A stretch of 64,000 nucleotides of DNA from UBA1941 sp046329555 (GTDB lineage: Bacteria; Bacteroidota; Bacteroidia; Chitinophagales; LD1). Numbering within the stretch: the first letter of the stretch is position 1; the number at the start of each line of letters is the position of its first letter. This document shows positions 35,332-43,139 of the stretch, piece by piece. Under the pieces are notes generated by a model that made no database searches, was not told where the DNA came from, and saw only the letters and a program-made list of their open reading frames with translations. Location: positions 62,001 to 126,000 of the forward strand of contig JAXLUK010000004.1 in assembly GCA_046329555.1 (NCBI GenBank), given 5' to 3'. The translations under genes and the position numbers were made by a program.

Positions 35332-37149
35332 ATGAGATGGCTTTTGTTCCTTTTAATTATTACTGCGTCATCTGAACGTTGTATAGCTGGTGTTTCGCAT
35401 AAACCCAAAGACCCCAAGGCCGAAGAAAAACGCAAGAAGATTTTGCGCGGATTGGGAAAGTCATTCCAATTGTTAGCCTACTTAAATTACAGCGACAGAA
35501 GGGTAGACCGGCCTTTAGACGGTGTGCAAGTTTTTGAATTGTTCCGTGGGAAAACCATCAGGAAAGTTGATGTACGCGTATTGTATCCATACGGTATCAA
35601 TCTCGATTCACCAAATGTGTATCATCCAACGCGTTTTCAAAAATTTGCCAATAGTACGCAGTTCCGAACCAGAAACTGGGTGATTGAAAACGAATTGTTG
35701 TTTCATTCAGGCGAATCCGTTGATCCGATCGCCATGGCAGATAGTGAACGAAATTTGTGGGCGAAGGGTATTTATAAGGATATCAAATTTCTGATTACAG
35801 AAGTTGACTCAAATCTTATTGATGTGGCAGTTTTGATTCGCGATAAATTTAACTGGAGTATTGCATCCAGTATTGATTACGACAAGTTTACCATGGGGTT
35901 GGAATTACAAAACATTTTAGGCCTTCCACATCAATTTGGCGCTTATGTGGCGTTGAATTTTCGTCCGGATAATTTGTACACCTTTCGTCTAAAATACGCT
36001 TATAACAATATTCGGTCCTCGTTCATTGACCTTCGCGCCGATGGATCTTATGACAAGTTTCAGCAGGGTGGAAAACTTACCATTCAGCGTAAATTCTTTT
36101 CAGCCGCACCGCAATGGGCCGGACATTTTAAGTTCAGTTTTTACAATCAGGACGTATCTGCTCCGGTACTGTTATCCAATCCAATCGCAACCAAGGTTCA
36201 GTATGGAACAGTGGATTTCTGGATGGCGAAGTCATTTCGTTTCTCCGGCGAATTAGGTAGAAAGTATCCGCTACTACGGCTCATCGGTTCCACCCGATTT
36301 TATAACCGCCTTTACACAAAGAGACCATTCCTGCACAGTGAAGACCTTTCTCAGAACTATGTGAATAGCACTACCGTACTGGGCAGTATTGGTTTCGCTC
36401 GTTGGGATTACTACGTTGATCGCAGGGTATATGGCTTAGGTCCTTCAGAATATTTCACAAAAGGCTTGAATGCCGCACTGCTGCTGGGTTTTCAGCAAGA
36501 TGAAGAACTGCAGGAACGCTTTTACTCAGGATTTGCGCTGGAGTATGGCCGCTTTTTTGAAAAATATGGTTATTGGCTCACGCTGGTGAAATATGGCGGA
36601 TTCTCTAAGCCACGGGAATACCAGCAGATCTTGTTACAGTGGAAGAACAACTTTTATACCCTCCCATACAAATTGGGGAAATCACATGTCAGGCAATTCT
36701 TTACTACTGATATTAACCTTGGTTTTAACCGCCCATACGGACGTGAAATTGTAGTGAATGATTATAACGGACTAACAGGATTGTATAGTTCCAGTTTACG
36801 AGGTTCCCGAAGTTATGCCTTCAATTACGAGCTTGATTTCTACGCAGATTTTAAAGTTTTAGGATTTAATAGCAGCGTTTTTGTGTTTACCGATTTGGTG
36901 CTATTGCAACAAGCCGATATTCGTAAAAACTACTTTCAGTCGGCCGTTGGCTTTGGGCTGCGATTGCGTAACCTAAACTTCGGCATTGATTTTATTCAAG
37001 TGATGTTCGCCTATTATCCTAATTTGAAAGTGCCAGAGGCGCGGCAATACAACATTTTGGGGAACTACCTGAACGATAGGGTGCCAGCCAGAAATGATCT
37101 GTTCCTGCCCAATGTTCTTGGGCTTGATGGGGTGAGCTCAGTGCCATAG
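35332..37149 (+). CDS. Omp85/BamA-like outer-membrane protein
   Basis: 605 aa with signal peptide (residues 1-19, MRWLLFLLIITASSERCIA). POTRA-like modules occupy about residues 70-185 (IRKVDVRVLYPYGINLD, then LLFHSGESVDPIAMADSERN and DIKFLITEVDSNLIDVAV), followed by a beta barrel from about 190 to 605 with alternating aromatic strands. POTRA plus barrel is the BamA/TamA/ShlB layout that inserts or exports outer-membrane proteins; this is a shorter, divergent member and not the essential BamA. It follows mvk by 30 bp. Confidence 0.75.
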   Translation: MRWLLFLLIITASSERCIAGVSHKPKDPKAEEKRKKILRGLGKSFQLLAYLNYSDRRVDRPLDGVQVFELFRGKTIRKVDVRVLYPYGINLDSPNVYHPTRFQKFANSTQFRTRNWVIENELLFHSGESVDPIAMADSERNLWAKGIYKDIKFLITEVDSNLIDVAVLIRDKFNWSIASSIDYDKFTMGLELQNILGLPHQFGAYVALNFRPDNLYTFRLKYAYNNIRSSFIDLRADGSYDKFQQGGKLTIQRKFFSAAPQWAGHFKFSFYNQDVSAPVLLSNPIATKVQYGTVDFWMAKSFRFSGELGRKYPLLRLIGSTRFYNRLYTKRPFLHSEDLSQNYVNSTTVLGSIGFARWDYYVDRRVYGLGPSEYFTKGLNAALLLGFQQDEELQERFYSGFALEYGRFFEKYGYWLTLVKYGGFSKPREYQQILLQWKNNFYTLPYKLGKSHVRQFFTTDINLGFNRPYGREIVVNDYNGLTGLYSSSLRGSRSYAFNYELDFYADFKVLGFNSSVFVFTDLVLLQQADIRKNYFQSAVGFGLRLRNLNFGIDFIQVMFAYYPNLKVPEARQYNILGNYLNDRVPARNDLFLPNVLGLDGVSSVP

Positions 37150-37242
37150 AATCGTCATAATTTTGGTATTTCTAAAACAAGTTAGGTTGGATATCCGTTG
37201 TTATGTTGATTTTCCCCGGAAACCCTTAGTTTTCAACAAAAC

Positions 37243-37272
37243 TTTGCAAAGTTTCCGAAAAATCTATTTTTG
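37243..37272 (+). promoter_or_regulatory. Promoter of the ExbB-ExbD-TonB operon
   Basis: TTTG (37243-37246), 18-nt spacer, TATTTTTG (37265-37272): a clean Bacteroidota promoter. The leader of about 42 nt ends in a run of A (AAACACAAAAAAAAACAGAC) just before ATG 37320, the usual A-rich initiation context of this phylum. Confidence 0.8.
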
Positions 37273-37319
37273 ATGTCCTCAAAAACAATCCTACTTTTTA
37301 AACACAAAAAAAAACAGAC

Positions 37320-38135
37320 ATGGCAACAGTAACAGCACCAAATGCTGCAGGAGCAAAAAAGCAAGGCGGATTTGATTTCAGTATTCTGGTCATTCCCATT
37401 GCATTCGTTATTTCCTTGATTTTCTACAAGGTAGTGTGTGGCAGTCCTGCCCGTTTCGATGCAAAGGGCGATCCTAAACCCGGAGATTTCCTCGCTCTAA
37501 TCTATAAGGGCGGTTTTATCGTACCTTTATTGTTCACGATGTTACTGACTGTAATCACTTTTACCGTTGAACGTTTGCTGACACTGGTAAAAGCCAAAGG
37601 AACCGGTTCAGTAGAAGTTTTCCTTCAAAATATCAAAACATCTTTAGCTAAGAACGATATCAACGGCGCTTTAGCAGAATGTGCTAAGCAGAAGGGCTCA
37701 GTGGCCAATGTGGTACAGGCTGGTTTGCACACCTATGCTGAAATGGCGAAAGACACCTCTTTGGCTACCGAGCAGAAAGTGGTGAATATCACTAAGGATA
37801 TTGAAGAAGCTACTGCTTTAGAAATGCCGATGCTGCAAAAGAATCTGCCAGTGATCGCAACTATCGCTTCGGTAGGTACGCTGGTGGCGCTGTTAGGAAC
37901 GGTATTAGGTATGATTCGTTCATTTGCCGCTCTTGCCTCTTCAGGAACTCCAGATCCATCAGCCTTATCAGCTGGTATCTCAGAAGCTCTTGTAAATACC
38001 GCTATCGGTATCGGAACTTCGGCTTTGGCCATCATCATCTATAGCTATCTGACTAACTATATCGACGGTTTGACTTATGCAATCGATGAAATCGGTTTCA
38101 GCATTGCCCAATCATTCCAGGGCCACAATAAATAA
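37320..38135 (+). CDS. exbB: MotA/TolQ/ExbB proton channel protein
   Basis: 271 aa. Membrane helices at about residues 20-42, 61-85, 175-200 and 212-240; the large cytoplasmic loop is between the second and third. The Gly/Ala-rich helix VGTLVALLGTVLGMIRSF and the helix before FQGHNK match the MotA_ExbB domain (about 130-250). It forms the pentameric motor that uses proton flow with ExbD to energise TonB. First gene of a five-gene unit and preceded by the promoter at 37243. Confidence 0.95.
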   Translation: MATVTAPNAAGAKKQGGFDFSILVIPIAFVISLIFYKVVCGSPARFDAKGDPKPGDFLALIYKGGFIVPLLFTMLLTVITFTVERLLTLVKAKGTGSVEVFLQNIKTSLAKNDINGALAECAKQKGSVANVVQAGLHTYAEMAKDTSLATEQKVVNITKDIEEATALEMPMLQKNLPVIATIASVGTLVALLGTVLGMIRSFAALASSGTPDPSALSAGISEALVNTAIGIGTSALAIIIYSYLTNYIDGLTYAIDEIGFSIAQSFQGHNK

Positions 38136-38158
38136 TTGAACCTTCTAAAAGCAGTTCA

Positions 38159-38797
38159 ATGCCAAAAATTAAAGCACCGAGGAAGAGTACGCGGGTAGAT
38201 ATGACGGCCATGTGTGATGTGTCGTTCCTGCTCCTGACGTTCTTCATCCTCACGTCAAAATTCAAACCAAGCGAGCCGGTGGTTATTGATATGCCGTCAT
38301 CTCGCTCGGAAATCACCGTACCCGATGTGATTAAGATTTCGGTAGATAAGGATGGCAAAGCCTACCTGACGCTGCCCACTGAAGCATTACGGGTAGGGAT
38401 GTTGGATAATATCGTTGAACACTATGGCGATCGCTATCCTTTCCTGAAAAATCTGAGTGATAAGCAGAAAAAGCAATTTGGACTGATTGAGGTCTTCGGA
38501 TCAAAAGCAGAAGAATTGCCGGCACTGCTGAATCTATCTGGACAGGAATATAAGGATGTGAAATTGCCTGGCGTTCCAATGGATACCGCCAACAATCAAT
38601 TAGGTGATTGGGTGATGGCAGCGCGTTATGCTGATCCGAAATTGCGTATTGCCATTAAGGGCGATAAGAATTCGGATGTAGAGGCGATTCAACGCGTAAT
38701 CACTGTTCTTACCGATAAGGATATCCATACATTTAACCTGATAACCAGTTTGAAGCAAGGCGCTGGTGAGGGTGCCCCTGCGGAAGGTGGGAAATAA
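38159..38797 (+). CDS. exbD: ExbD/TolR family biopolymer transport protein (copy 1)
   Basis: 212 aa. Starts with a basic segment then one membrane helix containing the conserved Asp: VDMTAMCDVSFLLLTFFIL (Asp at about residue 21), where the proton pathway runs. The rest is periplasmic (about 45-212), longer than E. coli ExbD (141 aa). Follows exbB by 23 bp. Together with the second copy it forms the ExbD dimer or a heteromer. Confidence 0.93.
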   Translation: MPKIKAPRKSTRVDMTAMCDVSFLLLTFFILTSKFKPSEPVVIDMPSSRSEITVPDVIKISVDKDGKAYLTLPTEALRVGMLDNIVEHYGDRYPFLKNLSDKQKKQFGLIEVFGSKAEELPALLNLSGQEYKDVKLPGVPMDTANNQLGDWVMAARYADPKLRIAIKGDKNSDVEAIQRVITVLTDKDIHTFNLITSLKQGAGEGAPAEGGK

Positions 38798-38866
38798 TTT
38801 GTGGAAAATCCTAAGTTCTTCATCTTATAAACCAGAAACAATTTTTAATAACTTAAACGAGAAATA

Positions 38867-39463
38867 ATGGCCGATTTTGAAGCCGGAGATGGCGGGGGGC
38901 ACGGGAAGGGCGAAGGGAAGATTCGCTCGAAGAAGATGTCGACCCGCGTCGATTTAACTCCGATGGTAGACTTGGCGTTTTTGTTGATTTCGTTCTTCAT
39001 GTTAACCACCACGCTGAACAAGCCGAAGGCGATGCAGTTAAACATGCCTAAGAAGGATGATGTCAATAAAGAAAAGACCGATGTGCGTGAATGTCAGGTA
39101 TTGAACATTCTGCTGGATTCGATGGATGTAATCTGGTATTATGAAGGATTACAGGTGGCTGGTTTACAGAAAACCACCTTTGCCGGAGATGATGGTATTC
39201 GCAAACAAATTTTGCGGAAGCAAAAAATGGTAGTGAAGGAATGCGGTGTAAATAAGGAAGGTAAACCGCGTGATCTCATTGTACTAATCAAAATGCTGAA
39301 GGGATCCAAATACCGGAACATGGTGGATATTCTGGATGAAATGGATATCACTCAAACGAAAATTTACGCCATACAGCAGCCCGATCCTATTGAAGTGGAA
39401 GCGGTAGCAAATGGCGGAACGGTTAAAGAATTTGCCAAAGAAGGCGCTAAACCTAATTCGTAA
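38867..39463 (+). CDS. exbD2: ExbD/TolR family biopolymer transport protein (copy 2)
   Basis: 198 aa. Gly/Lys-rich start, then VDLTPMVDLAFLLISFFMLT (proton-conducting Asp at about residue 33), then a periplasmic domain (about 60-198) with paired Cys residues (RECQVLN and KECGVNK). Only about 30% similar by eye to copy 1 outside the membrane helix. Four bases precede the TonB gene, so it is tightly linked. Confidence 0.93.
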   Translation: MADFEAGDGGGHGKGEGKIRSKKMSTRVDLTPMVDLAFLLISFFMLTTTLNKPKAMQLNMPKKDDVNKEKTDVRECQVLNILLDSMDVIWYYEGLQVAGLQKTTFAGDDGIRKQILRKQKMVVKECGVNKEGKPRDLIVLIKMLKGSKYRNMVDILDEMDITQTKIYAIQQPDPIEVEAVANGGTVKEFAKEGAKPNS

Positions 39464-39466
39464 ACT

Positions 39467-40273
39467 ATGGAGCAGCAAAAATCATTTATAGGCTGGTCGT
39501 TCGATGATATCGTATTCGACCAACGCAACAAAAACTACGGTGCGTATGTTTTGCGGCAACTTACCAAGCGCAATTCACTAAATGGATTGATTGCTACGAT
39601 TGCCGGCTGCGTGCTGCTGTTTGGTGCGTCGTATGTGCCATGGGATAAAATTTTCAAAGGTTCTAAGGAGGAGGAAGTAGTGGAAACGACAGTTACACTG
39701 GCCGAGCCGCCGCCGTTGAATGAGAAAGCACCACCGCCGCCACCGCCACCGCCACCGCCGCCGCCACAACGGCCTACGGTGAAATTCCTGGAAATGGTGG
39801 TAAAGAAAAACGAAGAAGTTCGGGAAGAAGAAGAACCGGTTAAGGTGGAAGAAATCAAGGATCGCGAAATTTCTACCAAAACACAAGAAGGTGATATTAA
39901 TGCGGAACCTCAAGTTCAGGAGCCCGTGATTACGGAAGCGCCCATTGTGGAGCCGCCTAAGGTGTTTACCATAGTAGAAGAAATGCCTTCTTATCCCGGC
40001 GGAGACGCCGCCATGATGCAGTACATTCAGAATAACTTCCAATACCCTGCTATGGAGCGTGAAAACGAGATTCAGGGTAAGGTTATTGTGAACTTCGTGG
40101 TGAATGAAGATGGTAGTATTTCCGATGTTACCGTGAAGAAAGGCGTAAGTGCCGGTCTTGATAAGGAAGCCGTTCGTTTGGTAAAATCAATGCCGAAATT
40201 CAAACCCGGTAAACAACAAGGTAAGCCTGTTAAGGTATATTTTGTGTTGCCGATCGTGGCTCGTTTGAGTTAA
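39467..40273 (+). CDS. tonB: TonB family energy-transducing protein
   Basis: 268 aa. A short cytoplasmic start (MEQQKSFIGWSFDDIVFDQRN) is followed by one membrane helix (about residues 38-56), a proline run of 12 residues (codons at 39731-39766), an acidic/basic repeat linker, and a C-terminal TonB domain (about residues 175-268; YPAMERENEIQGKVIVNFVV; KPVKVYFVLPI). It delivers proton-motive force to outer-membrane receptors. The poly-Pro stretch would make translation dependent on EF-P. Ends before the terminator at 40296. Confidence 0.95.
   Translation: MEQQKSFIGWSFDDIVFDQRNKNYGAYVLRQLTKRNSLNGLIATIAGCVLLFGASYVPWDKIFKGSKEEEVVETTVTLAEPPPLNEKAPPPPPPPPPPPPQRPTVKFLEMVVKKNEEVREEEEPVKVEEIKDREISTKTQEGDINAEPQVQEPVITEAPIVEPPKVFTIVEEMPSYPGGDAAMMQYIQNNFQYPAMERENEIQGKVIVNFVVNEDGSISDVTVKKGVSAGLDKEAVRLVKSMPKFKPGKQQGKPVKVYFVLPIVARLS
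39731..39766 (+). repeat. Proline codon run (CCA/CCG)
   Basis: Twelve consecutive proline codons within tonB; the reverse strand gives a glycine-rich frame that is not a gene. Length may vary between strains by slippage. Confidence 0.9.
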
Positions 40274-40295
40274 TCGCGGAAGCCAATAATTCTTG

Positions 40296-40325
40296 AAAAG
40301 GTGCATGAATTCATGCACCTTTTTT
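40296..40325 (+). terminator. Rho-independent terminator after tonB
   Basis: AAAAGGTGCATGA-ATTCATGCACCTTTT: a near-perfect palindrome of 13 bp per arm with a following T run (40317-40325), between tonB and the second TonB-like gene. It suggests the ExbB-TonB unit is separated from what follows. Confidence 0.9.
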
Positions 40326-40411
40326 CGTTTTACAATCTGTCATTGCTTTGTAAGATTTGAGCGCAGCTTATGAAATATAGGACCATGATGCGTTATCTAG
40401 AAAACATCATT

Positions 40412-41212
40412 ATGGAAACACATCATTCCTTCAAAGGCTGGTCGTACAACGACATCATTTTCTTTCGCCGCAATCAATCATATGGTGCCTATGCACTCCG
40501 CAAAGCTTCTTCCAAAAACACCCTGTTTGCCTTGTTACTGATGCTACTTTCAGGAGGTATTAGCATCGGTGTCTCCAAATTTATGATGCAATTGATTCCA
40601 GCTTCTATTCCTGAAAAAGAAATCGTTTTGACCCCCAGCGCACTGGACGTAGTCAAGGTGATCCGCCCAAAATTGAATCCTGTAATCAAGGCGGCTGGAA
40701 TGGTAAAAAGACACGATTTAGAATATCATGTAGTCACGAATCAAGCAATTCCCGAACGCGAGACCGCGCCAACTACAGAGTCAGTAAACAATAGCGCTGT
40801 AGCAACCGATGCGGGAACCGGCGTGGCATCAAATGATGCTGGAAGTAGCTTAACTGCTCTTGAAGCGCAACCGGCTGTAATGGAAGCATCAAACGAATTA
40901 TTCACGGTGGTAGAAAAGATGCCTGAATTCCCCGGGGGGTATGAAGCGCTGTATCGTTTTGTTTCTGAGAACTTTCAAATTCCGCGGCAGGCACTGGAAA
41001 ATGGTGAGCATGGAACGATGTTGGCTACCCTCATTATCAATCAGGATGGCAGTGTGGAGGTGGGCGAATTCCGTAAAAGTATTAGTTCCGCTTTAAACCG
41101 GGAAGCAGCGCGTGTACTGAAAATGTTACCGCGTTTCAAGCCAGGTATTCAGCAAGGGCGTCCTGTTCGTGTGGTGTTAACCCTTCCCATAAAAGTGAAA
41201 GGCGAATCGTAA
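40412..41212 (+). CDS. TonB family protein (second copy)
   Basis: 266 aa from ATG 40412, chosen because its start METHHSFKGWSYNDIIFFRRN aligns with the first TonB; an in-frame Met at 40370 would add 14 unrelated residues. Membrane helix at about residues 32-52, then a Thr/Ser/Ala-rich linker with no long proline run, and a TonB-C domain (about 175-266). The spacer is shorter and less charged than in the first copy. It lies after a terminator and has no ExbB/ExbD of its own; it may use the same motor with different receptors. Confidence 0.9.
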   Translation: METHHSFKGWSYNDIIFFRRNQSYGAYALRKASSKNTLFALLLMLLSGGISIGVSKFMMQLIPASIPEKEIVLTPSALDVVKVIRPKLNPVIKAAGMVKRHDLEYHVVTNQAIPERETAPTTESVNNSAVATDAGTGVASNDAGSSLTALEAQPAVMEASNELFTVVEKMPEFPGGYEALYRFVSENFQIPRQALENGEHGTMLATLIINQDGSVEVGEFRKSISSALNREAARVLKMLPRFKPGIQQGRPVRVVLTLPIKVKGES

Positions 41213-41216
41213 TCGC

Positions 41217-41224
41217 TATCTTTA
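41217..41224 (+). promoter_or_regulatory. -7-like box before the FAH-family gene
   Basis: TATCTTTA, one mismatch from TANNTTTG, ending 4 nt before ATG 41229. The gap after the TonB-like gene is only 16 bp, so read-through is also possible. Confidence 0.35.
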
Positions 41225-41228
41225 CCGC

Positions 41229-41837
41229 ATGAAAATTATCTGTATCGGTAGAAATTATGGTGCGCATGCAAAAGAATTGGGTAATGCCATTCCAGAGAAA
41301 CCAGTCATATTTCTAAAGCCACAAACGGCTTTATTGAAAGACAATAAGCCGTTTTTTTTACCGGAATGGACTAAGGATATGCACTACGAGGCTGAAGTGG
41401 TGTTGAAGATTTGCAAGAACGGCAAGTACATCGATGAAAAGTTCGCTTCGAAGTATTATCAGGAGATTACCCTGGGCATCGACTTTACAGCGCGTGATTT
41501 GCAGCAGGAACAAAAGCAGAAAGGCTTACCCTGGGAAATTGCCAAGGCGTTTGACCATTCGGCTGTAATTGGCACGTTTCAACCCCTTCCCGAAATCAAT
41601 CAACAGGGAATCAATTTCAGTTTGTTTAAGAACGATGTTCAGGTGCAAACTGGCAATACGGCAGATATGCTTTTTTCGTTCGAAGCCATTATCGCGTATG
41701 CCTCACAGTTCTTTTCATTACAACAAGGTGATTTGATTTTTACCGGAACGCCGGCAGGTGTAGGACCGGTGGCCATTGGCGACAAATTACGCGGGGTTTT
41801 AATGAACCAGGAAGTATTTTCTTTCGAGATTAAATAA
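41229..41837 (+). CDS. Fumarylacetoacetate hydrolase family protein
   Basis: 202 aa, single FAH domain. Conserved segments: ICIGRNYGAHAKELGN, the metal-binding MHYEAEVVLKI (Glu/Glu/Asp cluster), TLGIDFTARDLQ, and the GDLIFTGTPAGVGPV block. Members act as acylpyruvases, hydratases or isomerases on 2,4-diketo acids using Mg2+ or Ca2+. Size and motifs match the FAHD1/YcgM group, acylpyruvase or oxaloacetate decarboxylase; the exact substrate is undetermined. Converges with the TauE/SafE gene (8 bp apart). Confidence 0.9.
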   Translation: MKIICIGRNYGAHAKELGNAIPEKPVIFLKPQTALLKDNKPFFLPEWTKDMHYEAEVVLKICKNGKYIDEKFASKYYQEITLGIDFTARDLQQEQKQKGLPWEIAKAFDHSAVIGTFQPLPEINQQGINFSLFKNDVQVQTGNTADMLFSFEAIIAYASQFFSLQQGDLIFTGTPAGVGPVAIGDKLRGVLMNQEVFSFEIK

Positions 41838-41845
41838 GGTGGTAT

Positions 41846-42670
41846 TCAGGAATGCAGAATCGCATTCACTTCTTTTCCAAAAACGAAAAGCCCGAGTACG
41901 ATCATGAAGTAGCCAAACAGCAAACGAAGTTTAGCATTATTGATTTTGGAGGAAAGCGCGATGCCCAGCAGTACACCGGCCACCGAGCAAGCCACATAAC
42001 TGAACAAAAAAAGCCAATTGACATTGATCTTTGCCTGAAGGTCACCCAAAAAGCCAATAAATGAATTCACTGTAACTAATGCCAGCGATGTTGCCGTAGC
42101 CTGACGGAATTCCATGTGTTCAAATGCCAGCAAAACTGGTATCAACAAGAATCCGCCGCCTGCGCCAACTAAACCTACTACCAACCCCACACCGATTGAA
42201 ATGAACATGACCAATAGATAGGGTTTAGTATGATGTTTTGACGAAGGTACAGCAGGCGTGATCATATTCTTTCCAACCAAAACCATGAATACAGATAACA
42301 GCAGCAGTAAAAAATTGTCTTTGGTAAAACGGTAACCGCCCATTGAAAACAATTGATGCGGAATAGCATGAACCAGGAAGCGCCGGGTGAGATAAATACT
42401 GGCCAGTGCGGGCAGTCCGCAATAGATCAGGGCGCGAAAGCGAATCAATTTACCACTAAAGTTTCTTACAGAACCTAATGCTGCTGTGATGCCCACGATG
42501 AGTAAAGAATATCCCGTTGCTGATGAAGCTGGAATATCAAATGCATAGACCAATATGGGAATAGAAATGGCTGCACCGCCACCGCCTAATAAACCCAGCA
42601 CTAAGCCTGTTAGAATGGCCCCAAGATAACCTAGTAGATGACCGATGCTGAGAAAATCGCCAGGTGTCAT
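41846..42670 (-). CDS. Sulfite exporter TauE/SafE family permease
   Basis: 274 aa with seven to eight membrane helices in two homologous halves. The glycine-rich GLVLGLLGGGGAAISIPI (about residues 20-37) and VGLVVGLVGAGGGFLLIPVL (about 155-174) are the two paired signatures of the family. Family members move sulfite, sulfoacetate and other organosulfur or small anions. The start codon overlaps the retropepsin stop by one base (TGATG), linking the two in one transcript. Confidence 0.92.
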   Translation of the reverse strand: MTPGDFLSIGHLLGYLGAILTGLVLGLLGGGGAAISIPILVYAFDIPASSATGYSLLIVGITAALGSVRNFSGKLIRFRALIYCGLPALASIYLTRRFLVHAIPHQLFSMGGYRFTKDNFLLLLLSVFMVLVGKNMITPAVPSSKHHTKPYLLVMFISIGVGLVVGLVGAGGGFLLIPVLLAFEHMEFRQATATSLALVTVNSFIGFLGDLQAKINVNWLFLFSYVACSVAGVLLGIALSSKINNAKLRLLFGYFMIVLGLFVFGKEVNAILHS

Positions 42671-43107
42671 CAGGAGAATTCGATTTGCTTATCGCGATAG
42701 TTTAAAATCCAGCCATATTTCAGCATCAAATCTGAACCAATAATACCATGAATAGGAGGAATACCTAATTTTTTATAAGTCATATTCACATGACTCAATT
42801 CGACGCCGGCTACATACAATCTACGGTATTCAATGGCGCCAATTTTAAGTAGCTTTAATGAACCTGAGTACGACTCCATAACCGTGCTATGTACGCCTGT
42901 AGTTTCTTTCTTAACCACTTTCATTTTCCGGCCTAACTTCGACTCATAGAATAACCGATCTACCACACAACTGGAAGCTCCTGTGTCGATGAGGAATCGG
43001 GCGCGCTTGCCCTCAACTTCAAGAGAAACAAAAATATGGTAGCCGCCACCTGCCAAATCGCAGATAATGAACGGTCGTGGTTTCATGGCCACTTTACTTT
43101 TTCTCAT
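42670..43107 (-). CDS. Retropepsin-like aspartic protease
   Basis: Up to 145 aa (start 43107; an internal Met 21 bp downstream is also possible). Single aspartyl-protease domain: FLIDTGASSCVVD (catalytic Asp at about residue 41 of the longer form), flap-like region around HSTVMESYSGSLKL, and the hydrophobic-Gly element GIIGSDLM near residue 122. Such single-domain enzymes dimerise like retroviral proteases. No signal peptide, so probably cytoplasmic. Physiological target unknown. Confidence 0.85.
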   Translation of the reverse strand: MRKSKVAMKPRPFIICDLAGGGYHIFVSLEVEGKRARFLIDTGASSCVVDRLFYESKLGRKMKVVKKETTGVHSTVMESYSGSLKLLKIGAIEYRRLYVAGVELSHVNMTYKKLGIPPIHGIIGSDLMLKYGWILNYRDKQIEFS

Positions 43108-43139
43108 GTATGGATGGGCAACGAACTGCCAACTTTAAA

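Noticed and set aside
39535..39879. Minus-strand glycine-rich reading frame and an Arg/Trp-rich frame over the tonB region
   Set aside because: Both are shadows of the proline codon run and of the linker in tonB; no start context, promoter or family resemblance.
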